This document shows, piece after piece, positions 6,629 to 13,613 of a stretch of 53,322 nucleotides of DNA. How positions within the stretch are numbered: the stretch's first letter is position 1; each line of letters starts with the position of its first letter. The notes under the pieces are model-generated. The model had not been told where the DNA came from. It did not search any database and was given only the letters and a program-made list of their open reading frames with translations. The position numbers and the translations under genes were made by a program. Origin of the DNA: Candidatus Gastranaerophilales bacterium (GTDB lineage: Bacteria; Cyanobacteriota; Vampirovibrionia; Gastranaerophilales; Gastranaerophilaceae); assembly GCA_944323475.1 (NCBI GenBank), contig CALUSQ010000013.1:1-53322 (forward strand), written 5' to 3'.

Positions 6629-6925
6629 CTACACCTCTAAAAACTCTTTTATTTGTTCATAACAACAAGAGCCGTTGCACTTTCCTTTTGCACAACATTT
6701 CTCGCAAAAATCCGAAAAATCCGAAAAATTTTCGTCGATAATTTCTTCAATTTTGCTTTTGTATTCTCTTAATTTTTTAAGCTCTTGTTCCTCTTCTTTT
6801 ACCGTTTCTAAAAAACACTCCTTGCAAATCCAGCCCGGACCAAGTTCGACATCTTTTATCTCGATAAATACGTTTGTGTTTTTTATGCCGTTTTCTTTGC
6901 AATAAATACATTCTTTTTTGCTCAT
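6629..6925 (-). CDS. Zinc-binding Cys-rich phage protein
   Basis: 98 residues with an N-terminal CxxC (residues 6-9) and CxxC (34-37), which together make a four-Cys zinc site, then a coiled-coil helix (KEEEQELKKLREYKSKIEE), then a second Cys block (C74-x2-CC-x3-C-x3-CC). This Cys block/coil/Cys block layout parallels the 2960-4901 family although the sequence differs. GAGG sits 10 bases before the ATG. Confidence 0.68.
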   Translation of the reverse strand: MSKKECIYCKENGIKNTNVFIEIKDVELGPGWICKECFLETVKEEEQELKKLREYKSKIEEIIDENFSDFSDFCEKCCAKGKCNGSCCYEQIKEFLEV

Positions 6926-7168
6926 TTAAAATAACCTCATTTGTAGCCGTCCCGGTCCTATTTCGATCGCCTCCGGCTGTTTTTCTTTTTGTCTTTTTTC
7001 GTACTCTTTGCGGGCAAGTTCAACCATTCCGTAATAACCGCCCTTCCACTCTGTATGCGGAGGGAGTAAAGGCTCATCAGCTAAAGAACCGCAACCTTGC
7101 GTGCAAAAATTCGGAATACCATTTGTCGAAATAATTCTGCCGCAACGGGGACACCACTTAGAACCCAT
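6926..7168 (-). CDS. Zinc-ribbon protein
   Basis: 80 residues starting with a four-Cys ribbon: CPRC at 6-9 and CTQGC at 22-26, then a linker and a helical tail (ARKEYEKRQKEKQ). Likely a nucleic-acid or protein adaptor. The ribosome binding site is weak; the start overlaps the end of the upstream gene by 11 bases, so coupling is likely. Confidence 0.65.
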   Translation of the reverse strand: MGSKWCPRCGRIISTNGIPNFCTQGCGSLADEPLLPPHTEWKGGYYGMVELARKEYEKRQKEKQPEAIEIGPGRLQMRLF

Positions 7169-7640
7169 CGCCGCTATCCTTTATTTTTTGCCCGAAACTT
7201 GCTATCTCTAAGACTGATTTTTTAAACCCTTCCGCCGTCGCTATCGGGTTTGTAATCCCAACATAAAGAACACGGCGTTTTTGTGCCTTATATTCAACCT
7301 CAACAATTCCGATCTGTTGTAAAGTGTTTAAAAAACTGAACCACGCATGCGAAATTAGTATAAATTCGCCAAAGTCCAACCCGTCGCCCGAATTCATCGG
7401 GAACGGGAAAAACGGTTTATTTTTTAGCTCGTTAAGTTCCTTTTTTGTGTTGTTAAGCTCGCTTTGCAGATCCCGATTTTGTTTAACCGTTTCATCGTGA
7501 TTTGTCAAAGCGTGTCTTAATGTTTGAAATCTTTTTTCAACAACCTCGTCCGGTAATTCCTCAATCGGTGTCGGATCTCCTGCCTCCAACAAGCCGAGCA
7601 AGTAAGATTTAATTGTTTTCATAGTTTCTTTTGTTGCCAT
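7158..7640 (-). CDS. Phage hypothetical protein with central coiled coil
   Basis: 160 residues. Helical N-terminus, a coiled coil at about residues 50-75 (LQSELNNTKKELNELKN), then a possible winged-helix-like C-terminal region (FILISHAWFSFLNTLQQIGIV followed by VEYKAQKRRVLYVG strands). No family assigned. AGGAG ribosome binding site. It lies just downstream of the helicase loader module and may belong to replication or its control. Confidence 0.6.
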   Translation of the reverse strand: MATKETMKTIKSYLLGLLEAGDPTPIEELPDEVVEKRFQTLRHALTNHDETVKQNRDLQSELNNTKKELNELKNKPFFPFPMNSGDGLDFGEFILISHAWFSFLNTLQQIGIVEVEYKAQKRRVLYVGITNPIATAEGFKKSVLEIASFGQKIKDSGDGF

Positions 7641-7685
7641 ATTTTTCTCCTATAATTCTTGAGCGAGCTAAAAACATTAACCCAC

Positions 7686-8300
7686 TTATTTTTTACCTTT
7701 TTTCTTTCGCTTTTCTTTATACTCGCCGAGTTCGGTTCGTTTAAAATCTGCTTTTGGAATAAAAAATTGAGTTCCCCAGCCTTTGAAATGCAAAAAGCGA
7801 CCGTTCTGGACGGCTTTTAATTTTGAGATTGCGTAAAGAACTCTTATTTTTTTTCTTACAGGGCGTTCAATCGTGTAAATATGTATTAAATCGCTATCCC
7901 GTAAATATTTAAAAATTTCGTATTGAACCCCGAAACAATCGTCCATTTGCCTTTTTTCGTCTTTGTGGAATTCGTGTTTTTCGGGTTCAACATTCGTTTT
8001 TCTTAATGTTATTCGGTTTGTGTCAATATCAAATAATAAAACCCCGATACATTTTTTTTCATCGTACTTTGTAGATGAAAACCACCCGCCTTTTGACAAA
8101 ATACGCTCAAGATAAATTGTCGCTGACAAAAAGTGATATTCGCAAGTTAAGCGGAATTCCTCATACTCTTTTTTACAGATATGTCCCGCCAGTTGATGGG
8201 CTAAACTTTGAAAATATTGTTTCCCGTCCTTCTCAACGTCCGTTGTAAAAGCAATTTCGTCTTTTTCTAAAATTTGCTCGTTTTTTTGCTCTTCAATCAC
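7686..8300 (-). CDS. Phage hypothetical protein next to the helicase loader
   Basis: 204 residues, function not recognised. Central beta-rich region (CIGVLLFDIDTNRITLRK), a possible winged-helix segment (FKYLRDSDLIHIYTIERPVRKKIRVLYAISKL), and a Lys-rich tail (YKEKRKKKGKK) that suggests nucleic-acid contact. It starts with GTG, which has AGGAGG upstream and overlaps the stop of the helicase loader as GTGA, so it is translationally coupled to it; a role in DNA replication is a reasonable guess. Confidence 0.65.
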   Translation of the reverse strand: MIEEQKNEQILEKDEIAFTTDVEKDGKQYFQSLAHQLAGHICKKEYEEFRLTCEYHFLSATIYLERILSKGGWFSSTKYDEKKCIGVLLFDIDTNRITLRKTNVEPEKHEFHKDEKRQMDDCFGVQYEIFKYLRDSDLIHIYTIERPVRKKIRVLYAISKLKAVQNGRFLHFKGWGTQFFIPKADFKRTELGEYKEKRKKKGKK

Positions 8301-9097
8301 TGCTCAAACCTCCTATTTTGATGACTAAAAACTATAACAGGCGAATTGTTAATCAATCGGGAAACTATTACCTCGTTATAAAATTTTGAGTCCAATTCCT
8401 CCAAGGTGTGATTTGCGGAAGTAATTATCGGAAGTTGATTAACAATCCGATAATTAACAAGTGAGTATATAAATTCTTTTACAAATTCCGTCGGGGCGAG
8501 CTTGTCTATATCGTCCAAAAACAAAAAATCGGCTTCTTTGTACTGGTTGACAATATCCGAAACTATTTTTTCGCTTTTTGAACTGAAACATTTTGTTATT
8601 TCGCCCTTTAAATCGACGGCGTTAATGAATTTGCAACTAAACAACCAATGGGAAATTAAATTTTTACATAAAATTGTTTGTAACATTGTTTTTCCGGTCC
8701 CGGAATTGCCGATTAAAACAAGGTTTTTACCGTGAATATAATTTTTTACGGCGTTTTGACTATAATTTAAAACCGCTTCTTTGGCGATTTTCTCCGATTC
8801 GGACTCGACTTTGTAATCGTCAAAGGTTACACCGTCAAACAAAACAGGGGTGTTGCTTGTTATATTTAAAGATTTTCTTACTTTTCGAATCGGTGTTCCA
8901 AGAACTATATAATTGTCTATTCGTTCCAAAACCCGGCAAACTTTTTTGAAATATTTATTTGATTTTTCAGCTTGAGGACAGTCGCAATATTCGTTTTCCG
9001 AAAGTTTTTCGCCGCAAAAAGCACAGCAACCGTCTTTTTTTCGCTTGCCTATAATTTTAAAAACCTCATTACAAAAATCTTTTCTTAATTGCTCCAT
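8297..9097 (-). CDS. DnaC/IstB-like AAA+ helicase loader
   Basis: AAA+ ATPase of 266 residues that would load the replicative helicase on the element's origin. Walker A is GNSGTGKT (130-137), Walker B FLFLDDID (191-198), sensor I TSAN (about 226-229), and an Arg-rich C-terminal part can supply the arginine finger. The N-terminus has a small zinc site (C25-x2-C28, C38-x-C40), as in many phage DnaC-type loaders. Lies directly downstream of the DnaD-like initiator, the usual phage order. AGAGG ribosome binding site. Confidence 0.88.
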   Translation of the reverse strand: MEQLRKDFCNEVFKIIGKRKKDGCCAFCGEKLSENEYCDCPQAEKSNKYFKKVCRVLERIDNYIVLGTPIRKVRKSLNITSNTPVLFDGVTFDDYKVESESEKIAKEAVLNYSQNAVKNYIHGKNLVLIGNSGTGKTMLQTILCKNLISHWLFSCKFINAVDLKGEITKCFSSKSEKIVSDIVNQYKEADFLFLDDIDKLAPTEFVKEFIYSLVNYRIVNQLPIITSANHTLEELDSKFYNEVIVSRLINNSPVIVFSHQNRRFEQ

Positions 9098-9106
9098 AAA
9101 AGCCTC

Positions 9107-9961
9107 TTACTTGTAGCATTTTGCGTATTTACCGATCGACAAAACTTTGTTTTCCATGCCTTCATTTTCGGAAATTTCTTCATTGTTGTAATTTCCTTCG
9201 CTAACTTTCAAAGCGTTTTGATCGTTTTTTAAAATCCAGTCAAAACAGAAAAAAGCACTTGATCTGATGAATTTTGATTTTTCGGCTTTGCGGAAAATAT
9301 CCTCCCAAAATTCTTTTTGCGGATATTTTTCTAATCTTAATTTTGCTTTTTTACGTCGCTCGTCTGTGATTGTTTTCGGTTGCGGGAAATGAATACATAT
9401 TTTTTTATAAAGATTAAGTAAATCTTCACAAGTAAAAACGGTTTCCGTTTTTACAAGAAAAAGTTGATTACTTAGTTCTTTAGTATTTAGTCCATTATTT
9501 ATTAGTTCTTTATTATTCGGCTGATTTTCTATCGCTTGAAGTTCTGCAGATTGAATGTATGCATGTTGAAAATCTGCAGTTTGATTTTCAAGAGGTTGAA
9601 AATCGACCTCTTGTTTTTGAGGGATTTGTTTTGATTCATAGATATGATATACATATTCAAAACGCCCCGATTCGCTTTTATGAGGGGAAATTTTTTCAAT
9701 AATCAAATATCCTCTCTCTTTTAATTCTTTTAAAGTTGTCTTAACCGCATGCCGCCCTTCTTTACAAACGGAAACCAATCCGTCGATTGAATAATTCCAG
9801 TCGTCCGGCAAAGCCAACATAAAACACAATAAACCTTTTGCAGACATACTTAACGGCGGTTTTTCAAATAAAGCCTCATTGTTAATAATAGTAAAGTTTT
9901 TAGTTTTATGAACCCGAATAACTGAAGCATTACCCGTGTTATTGTTTTTTTGTTCTCTCAT
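9107..9961 (-). CDS. DnaD-like replication initiator / phage replisome organiser
   Basis: 284 residues. Residues about 25-110 form a winged helix-turn-helix of the phage replisome-organiser type (LSMSAKGLLCFMLALPDDWN, then VSVCKEGRHAVKTTLKELKERGYL). A polar linker at about 110-160 contains three ten-residue repeats of x-D/E-F/L-Q pattern, encoded by three 30-bp DNA repeats, and the C-terminal part (FWEDIFRKAEKSKF, WILKNDQN) resembles the DnaB-binding end of DnaD-like proteins. It would bind the origin and recruit the DnaC-like loader encoded next. AAGGA ribosome binding site. Confidence 0.82.
   Translation of the reverse strand: MREQKNNNTGNASVIRVHKTKNFTIINNEALFEKPPLSMSAKGLLCFMLALPDDWNYSIDGLVSVCKEGRHAVKTTLKELKERGYLIIEKISPHKSESGRFEYVYHIYESKQIPQKQEVDFQPLENQTADFQHAYIQSAELQAIENQPNNKELINNGLNTKELSNQLFLVKTETVFTCEDLLNLYKKICIHFPQPKTITDERRKKAKLRLEKYPQKEFWEDIFRKAEKSKFIRSSAFFCFDWILKNDQNALKVSEGNYNNEEISENEGMENKVLSIGKYAKCYK
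9531..9620. repeat. Three 30-bp direct repeats, candidate origin iterons
   Basis: Three consecutive 30-base units (9531-9560, 9561-9590, 9591-9620) share TTGAA at the same offset; the first two also share TCTGCAG followed by TTGA eleven bases on, the third diverges. A partial fourth copy (TGATTTTC) precedes them at 9522. They lie inside the initiator gene, as lambda ori lies inside gene O, in an AT-rich context. Confidence 0.6.
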
Positions 9962-9978
9962 CTTTTAAAATCCTTGTA

Positions 9979-10293
9979 TTATAGAGCTTGCTTTAAGCAG
10001 GCTTTGAAACATTTTTCAATGTGTGTTTTTCCCAAACGCTCAGCGTCTGAAATCGCAATTCTTGTTAAATTCAGAGCTTCGCTATTAACCGCAAGCCCCG
10101 ACGTATAAATAAACAAAGGAAGGTCAACCTCGTTTTTTAAAACTTGTCTTAAATAATAAAAATAAGTTTGACGTGTTAAGAAATTTAACTTATTCTCATA
10201 ATCTCTTTTGCGTTTAGTTTTCAAATCTTGAATCCGCTTTACAAAAAAATTAAGCAGGGATTTTGTTTTTTTGTTCGCTTGTTTGTTTTGCAT
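9979..10293 (-). CDS. Small basic phage hypothetical protein
   Basis: 104 residues, very basic N-terminus (Lys/Arg-rich over the first 40 residues), then helices with FYYLRQVLKNEVDLPLF and a C-terminal DAERLGKTHIEKCFKACL segment. No family recognised; a nucleic-acid-binding early protein is plausible. I use the ATG at 10293, which follows AAGGAGA; a TTG six bases earlier is unlikely. The start lies within the 3' end of the upstream small gene (44-base overlap). Confidence 0.65.
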   Translation of the reverse strand: MQNKQANKKTKSLLNFFVKRIQDLKTKRKRDYENKLNFLTRQTYFYYLRQVLKNEVDLPLFIYTSGLAVNSEALNLTRIAISDAERLGKTHIEKCFKACLKQAL

Positions 10294-10426
10294 TTTCAAT
10301 CTCCTTTTTAGGTTTTTGGGACAGCTTCAGCAAGGCATGGAAGAACCGCCCCCATAATAAATCTCGTTCCTCGTCGGAATATTCGACATCATCGAAAACA
10401 ACAATAACTCCGACCTCTTTTCTCAT
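10250..10426 (-). CDS. 58-residue early protein overlapping its neighbours
   Basis: A short gene (58 codons) between the Cro-like gene and the basic protein gene. GGAGGAGG lies 4-5 bases before the ATG, and its ATG overlaps the upstream TAA (TAATG). The product has a strand-like hydrophobic start (VGVIVVF), an acidic stretch (DDVEYSDEERD), an aromatic helix (LLWGRFFHALLKL) and a Lys/Gln-rich tail. Its last 44 bases overlap the next gene in another frame. Function unknown. Confidence 0.72.
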   Translation of the reverse strand: MRKEVGVIVVFDDVEYSDEERDLLWGRFFHALLKLSQKPKKEIENAKQTSEQKNKIPA

Positions 10427-10632
10427 TACGCCTCCTCCATTTTGAACAAATAATCAAGTTTCAAATCCGGATCGATTTCATCTCTTATCCTTAAAATTTC
10501 GGGATATGTAAAATCGGATCCGCCACGAATTTTTTTATATAAGGTTTCGGGACGCATGCTTATTTTTTCTGCAAGCTCCTTTTTACTTATGTTTTTTCTT
10601 GCTAATTCTGTTAAAAGATTTGTAAATCTCAT
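10426..10632 (-). CDS. Cro-like XRE-family HTH regulator
   Basis: 68 residues, first gene of the leftward early operon. XRE-type helix-turn-helix at about residues 8-45 (ISKKELAEKISMRPETLYKK), then a short C-terminal part. Position opposite a larger repressor across a shared operator region is that of a Cro-type antirepressor. Start taken at ATG 10632 with GAGAGG upstream; a longer frame to 10674 lacks a ribosome binding site. Confidence 0.8.
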   Translation of the reverse strand: MRFTNLLTELARKNISKKELAEKISMRPETLYKKIRGGSDFTYPEILRIRDEIDPDLKLDYLFKMEEA

Positions 10633-10723
10633 TTTTCTTTTACCTCTCTTGTATTTTTTACTACGTCCTAGCACTTATTAAAAATTTACAATGTGTTAAA
10701 AAACGCATGCTTGTATGTTTTAA

Positions 10724-10752
10724 ATAATAGTCGCATGTGTTTTTTATGTCAA
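10724..10752 (-). promoter_or_regulatory. Leftward early promoter
   Basis: On the minus strand, a perfect -35 TTGACA (10752-10747) and -10 TATTAT (10729-10724) are 17 bases apart. It drives the Cro-like gene and the early operon. An operator-like copy lies inside the spacer. Confidence 0.82.
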
Positions 10753-10823
10753 GTTTGTATTTAAAAATACGTTTTTTGTATGATTAAAAAGCTCGTTAAT
10801 GCGTTTAAAAACCAATAGACGCA

Positions 10824-10852
10824 TTGAAAAACAAAACTTAATATGTTTTAAT
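10824..10852 (+). promoter_or_regulatory. Repressor promoter
   Basis: -35 TTGAAA (10824-10829) and -10 TTTAAT (10847-10852) with a 17-base spacer, about 24 bases upstream of the repressor ATG. The -35 box overlaps an operator half-site and another copy covers the -10, which suggests autoregulation. Confidence 0.6.
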
Positions 10853-10875
10853 AATTTGTAAAGGAGGTAAAATTT

Positions 10876-11259
10876 ATGCCTAAAAAATCAACAAACGAAT
10901 TGTCAATGAAAATCATCTATTACAAGAAAAAATTAAAAATGACAAATAAGATTTTAGCAGAAAAAACCGGGCTTCCTGTCGGAACAATAAGCCGAATCGC
11001 CTCCGGAGAAACAAAAGAACCGACTTTAAAAACTTTAAGATTAATCGCAAAGGCTTTTGATTGTAGTATTGACGATTTGCAAGGCGGCGGGACGATTGAA
11101 CCGTATTATCTGAATCAAGAAACCGCCGAAATTGCTCAAAAAATATACGAAGATAAAAAAATGCGTATATTATTTGACGCAAGCAAACATCTTTCCCCCG
11201 AAAATATCGACGTTGTAATCGGCGTCGTTAAAAGCATTCAAGCAACAAAAGAAAATTAA
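10876..11259 (+). CDS. CI-like XRE-family repressor
   Basis: 127 residues. N-terminal helix-turn-helix at about residues 10-65 (KMTNKILAEKTGLPVGTISR, then GETKEPTLKTLRLIAKAFDC), a classical XRE domain; the C-terminal 50 residues are helical and probably dimerise. There is no LexA/CI-type Ser-Lys autoprotease domain, so induction would not be by RecA-stimulated self-cleavage; cleavage by the ImmA-like protein encoded next is the likely alternative. AAAGGAGG ribosome binding site. Confidence 0.85.
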   Translation: MPKKSTNELSMKIIYYKKKLKMTNKILAEKTGLPVGTISRIASGETKEPTLKTLRLIAKAFDCSIDDLQGGGTIEPYYLNQETAEIAQKIYEDKKMRILFDASKHLSPENIDVVIGVVKSIQATKEN

Positions 11260-11302
11260 AAAATATTAAGCTATCACTTATCAGAAAGGAATGTGTGTCT
11301 AT

Positions 11303-11521
11303 ATGGTCGAAAATTACATAACAATTTTTGCAAATTTGCCCTACAAAGTAAGTGGCTTTATTATGTACGATTCCGCAGATGATTATTACACTATCGTACT
11401 AAATAGCCGCTTGAGCTATGAAGAAAACAGGAAAACTTTTGAACACGAACTGCAACACATAATAAATAACGATTTTTCAAAATGTCATAATGTCGGGATT
11501 TTGGAAGCGTCAATGCATTAA
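11303..11521 (+). CDS. Short ImmA/IrrE-like metallopeptidase
   Basis: 72 residues. HELQH (HExxH zinc motif) lies near residue 48, preceded by the strand YYTIVLNSRLS and the RKTFEHE lead that ImmA/IrrE-family proteases share; family members usually continue further after the motif, so this is a minimal or shortened version. ImmA-type proteins cleave the neighbouring phage repressor and trigger induction. Start uncertain: ATG 11303 has AAGGA 12 bases away, while an in-frame ATG at 11291 directly abuts that sequence. Confidence 0.68.
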   Translation: MVENYITIFANLPYKVSGFIMYDSADDYYTIVLNSRLSYEENRKTFEHELQHIINNDFSKCHNVGILEASMH

Positions 11522-11533
11522 TAAGGAGGAAAA

Positions 11534-12025
11534 ATGAAAAAACATCTTTTTACATTATTTTTAGTAGGTTTAGTTACCTTTGCGGCATGCGGTTGTACAA
11601 ATAATTCAACAACACAAACAAAGCCGGTCCCGGAACAAAAAGCAGAAATAAAAGAAAATCCGGTTATTTCAGCGAATATGGATTTTGCGAATAAACTTGA
11701 ATCAATATTTAATAAAGGCTATACGATAGTAGACAAAACGAAAGTATATTATACAAAATCTGCAGATTTTCAAAATGTTTATTTTGTAGGTACTATGACA
11801 CAAAAAGGCTCTCAATATTATAACGCCGTATGGGCAACAAACTGCATCTCAGACAATACGCTTGATTTTTCCAAGGGCTTAATATTTTCAATAAATGATT
11901 ACGCTTATCAAGTTTCCGGAATGGGAGACGGAAGAACCAACGCCGAACCGATTACAGAACACGAGGATGGATATTCTCGAATAAATCAAAAATTACTTAA
12001 CGATTTTGATAATTTAATAAAGTAG
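11534..12025 (+). CDS. Predicted lipoprotein in the lysogeny module
   Basis: 163 residues. Signal peptide (MKKHLFTLFLVGLVTF) ends in a lipobox-like AAC at residue 19, so the mature protein would be lipid-anchored. A polar linker rich in Thr, Gln, Pro and Glu leads to a globular domain (about 55-163). Placed between the ImmA-like gene and the integrase, it is likely expressed in lysogens and may alter the host surface or block superinfection; that is inference. AAGGAGG ribosome binding site; 7-base gap to the integrase gene. Confidence 0.75.
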   Translation: MKKHLFTLFLVGLVTFAACGCTNNSTTQTKPVPEQKAEIKENPVISANMDFANKLESIFNKGYTIVDKTKVYYTKSADFQNVYFVGTMTQKGSQYYNAVWATNCISDNTLDFSKGLIFSINDYAYQVSGMGDGRTNAEPITEHEDGYSRINQKLLNDFDNLIK

Positions 12026-12032
12026 GTTAAAA

Positions 12033-13535
12033 ATGAAAACAGACGCCGTATTATATACAAGAGTTTCTTCCGATGAACAAAAAAAGAGCGGCTTTTCTCT
12101 CGCTTACCAAGAAAAACAGGGGAGAGAGTACGCCGAAAAAAACAACCTTACCATTGTTAAGATTTATTCGGAATCATATACAGCAAAAAAGCCCGGACGA
12201 CCTTTGTTTAATGAAATGCTTGATTTTTGCAAAAAACACAAAGTAAGACATATCATTTTTTTAAAGGCTGACCGAGCTTCAAGAAACGGTGTCGATTCCG
12301 CCGCTCTTGTATATATGGCAGAGCGTGAGGAATACAATATTCACTTAATACAAGATTGTTTGTTGTTAAATAAACGTTCTAAGCCTACCGATTTTTTAAT
12401 TTTTGAAATAAATAATTGTTTTTCAAATTTTTACCCGAGAAATTTATCCGTAGACGTAACAACAAAATTAAGAGAAAAAGCGGAACAAGGTTATTATCCG
12501 GAACGCCCGCCGGTTGGATATATGAGAAAGCCGAAAGAGAAAAAAGCTTATTTGCAAATCAACCCGGAAAAAGCCCCGTTCATAAAAAGAGTATTTGAAT
12601 TGTATTCAACCGGACAATATTCTTATTCCTCATTAGCAAAGCAATTAAGAGATGAAGGATTTTATATATCTCCGGCGGTGAAAGTCGGAAAATCGAATAT
12701 TGAGGATATTTTAAACAATCCAATATATATAGGCGATTTTGTTTTTAAAGGAAAACGATATTTTGACGCAAAACACGATCCTATTGTAAGCCGTGAGTTA
12801 TATGCTCTTTGTCAAAAAATTATTCAAGACCGAGCAGTCGGAAAACCAGTCAAACGAGAATTTATTTTTTCAAATATGATCCGTTGTAAAAAATGCGGTT
12901 GTTTTTTTGTTGGAGAAGTAAAGAAACAAAAATACATCTATTACCATTGTACTGGAAACAAAGGCGGCGACTGCAAAAAGAAAAGTTACATAAGAGAGGA
13001 AAAAATCGAAAAAGCGTTTCTTGAAACATTGGATTCTTTCCGCTTGTCCCCGGACACATTGGAACTTGCTCGAAAATGTTTAAAACAAGAGTTTGAAAAT
13101 CAAAATTATTACAATGAAGCTCGAATTGAATCGATCGAGAATGATATTTGTAAAACAAAAAAACGCTTGTCAAAACTTTTTGATATGTACTTAGATGGTG
13201 AAGTTGAAGAAAGTTTGTATAAAAAGAAAAATACAGAGCTTGAAAATCAACTTGAAGAATTAACCATGCGTTATTCTTCTTACACAAAAACAGGGATTGA
13301 ACTTTTGCGTTATTCCGAATCTTTGTTCGAACTCTGTAAAAACGCACGGCAGTGGTATTTAAACGGAGACGTACGAGAAAGACAAAATATACTTAAAATC
13401 GTATGTTCGAACTTTTATTATGACGGCTCAAATATAACAATAGCAATAAAAAAAGCGTTTCAACCTTTAGTCAAAATCGCTCTTTTAGAAAAAATGGGCG
13501 TTGAGAGGCTCGAACTCCCGACATCTTCCTTGTAA
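12033..13535 (+). CDS. Large serine recombinase (integrase)
   Basis: 500 residues, catalysing site-specific integration. Resolvase domain at 1-150 with catalytic Ser12 in YTRVSSDEQ and DRASRN (catalytic arginines near 88-91); recombinase domain at about 155-265 (PPVGYMR, LRDEGFYIS, ILNNPIYIGDFVFKGKRYF); zinc ribbon at about 285-320 (CKKCGC and CTGNKGGDC); coiled coil at about 360-415. The gene ends inside tRNA-Val: the last residues, GVERLELPTSSL, are simply the antisense of the tRNA 3' half. The stop codon TAA is the reverse complement of tRNA positions 33-35. Ribosome binding site weak (GTAGGT). Confidence 0.95.
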   Translation: MKTDAVLYTRVSSDEQKKSGFSLAYQEKQGREYAEKNNLTIVKIYSESYTAKKPGRPLFNEMLDFCKKHKVRHIIFLKADRASRNGVDSAALVYMAEREEYNIHLIQDCLLLNKRSKPTDFLIFEINNCFSNFYPRNLSVDVTTKLREKAEQGYYPERPPVGYMRKPKEKKAYLQINPEKAPFIKRVFELYSTGQYSYSSLAKQLRDEGFYISPAVKVGKSNIEDILNNPIYIGDFVFKGKRYFDAKHDPIVSRELYALCQKIIQDRAVGKPVKREFIFSNMIRCKKCGCFFVGEVKKQKYIYYHCTGNKGGDCKKKSYIREEKIEKAFLETLDSFRLSPDTLELARKCLKQEFENQNYYNEARIESIENDICKTKKRLSKLFDMYLDGEVEESLYKKKNTELENQLEELTMRYSSYTKTGIELLRYSESLFELCKNARQWYLNGDVRERQNILKIVCSNFYYDGSNITIAIKKAFQPLVKIALLEKMGVERLELPTSSL

Positions 13536-13567
13536 GGGAAGCGCTCTACCAACTGAGCTAAACGCCC
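13495..13567 (-). tRNA. tRNA-Val(TAC), attachment site of the element
   Basis: 73 bases without encoded CCA. Acceptor stem GGGCGTT/AACGCCC, D arm with TTAGCTCAGTTGGTAGAG, anticodon stem CTTCC/GGAAG with loop CTTACAA (anticodon TAC), T arm GGGAG/CTCTC around TTCGAGC with one G-U pair, discriminator A. The 3' half overlaps the integrase gene end on the other strand, so the element must regenerate the tRNA on insertion. Confidence 0.95.
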
Positions 13568-13613
13568 TTTTTATTTATTTGAATTTTCCCGTCTTTATTG
13601 GGAGTTCCGTATA

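Larger units (their letters stand above)
10690..10853. promoter_or_regulatory. Operator array between Cro-like and CI-like genes
   Basis: About seven copies of a motif near TRYGTTTTWAA occur: 10690-10703, 10713-10725, 10733-10746, 10768-10778, 10798-10811, inverted at 10818-10831, and 10840-10853. AATGCGT (10798-10804) and ACGCATT (10819-10825) form an exact inverted pair. Copies overlap both divergent promoters, as expected for sites bound by the repressor and the Cro-like protein. Confidence 0.65.
1..13535. mobile_element. Right-hand part of an integrated prophage/phage-like element, left end outside window
   Basis: About 30 short, closely packed leftward genes, a divergent repressor/Cro-type switch, replication initiator and helicase loader, and a serine integrase abutting a tRNA gene together give the layout of a temperate-phage early region. 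The right boundary falls inside tRNA-Val, where the integrase reading frame ends. Base composition and translation signals change there: the element uses more CG-containing codons and strong GGAGG ribosome binding sites, the flanking host DNA is more AT-rich. No terminase, portal, capsid or tail genes are seen, so either they lie left of the window or the element is not a complete phage. The left attachment site is not visible. Confidence 0.85.

Noticed and set aside
10263..10445. 60-residue rightward frame (MFFCSLVCF...)
   Set aside because: It is opposite the better supported 58-codon leftward gene, has no ribosome binding site and lies in the coding overlap.
11534..12025. Toxin-antitoxin or defence role for the lipoprotein
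   Set aside because: No toxin-type motif or paired gene; the lipobox and location support only a surface protein.
13495..13535. GVERLELPTSSL as a conserved C-terminal integrase motif
   Set aside because: It is only the antisense reading of the tRNA-Val gene; the same string would appear in any frame crossing a similar tRNA.
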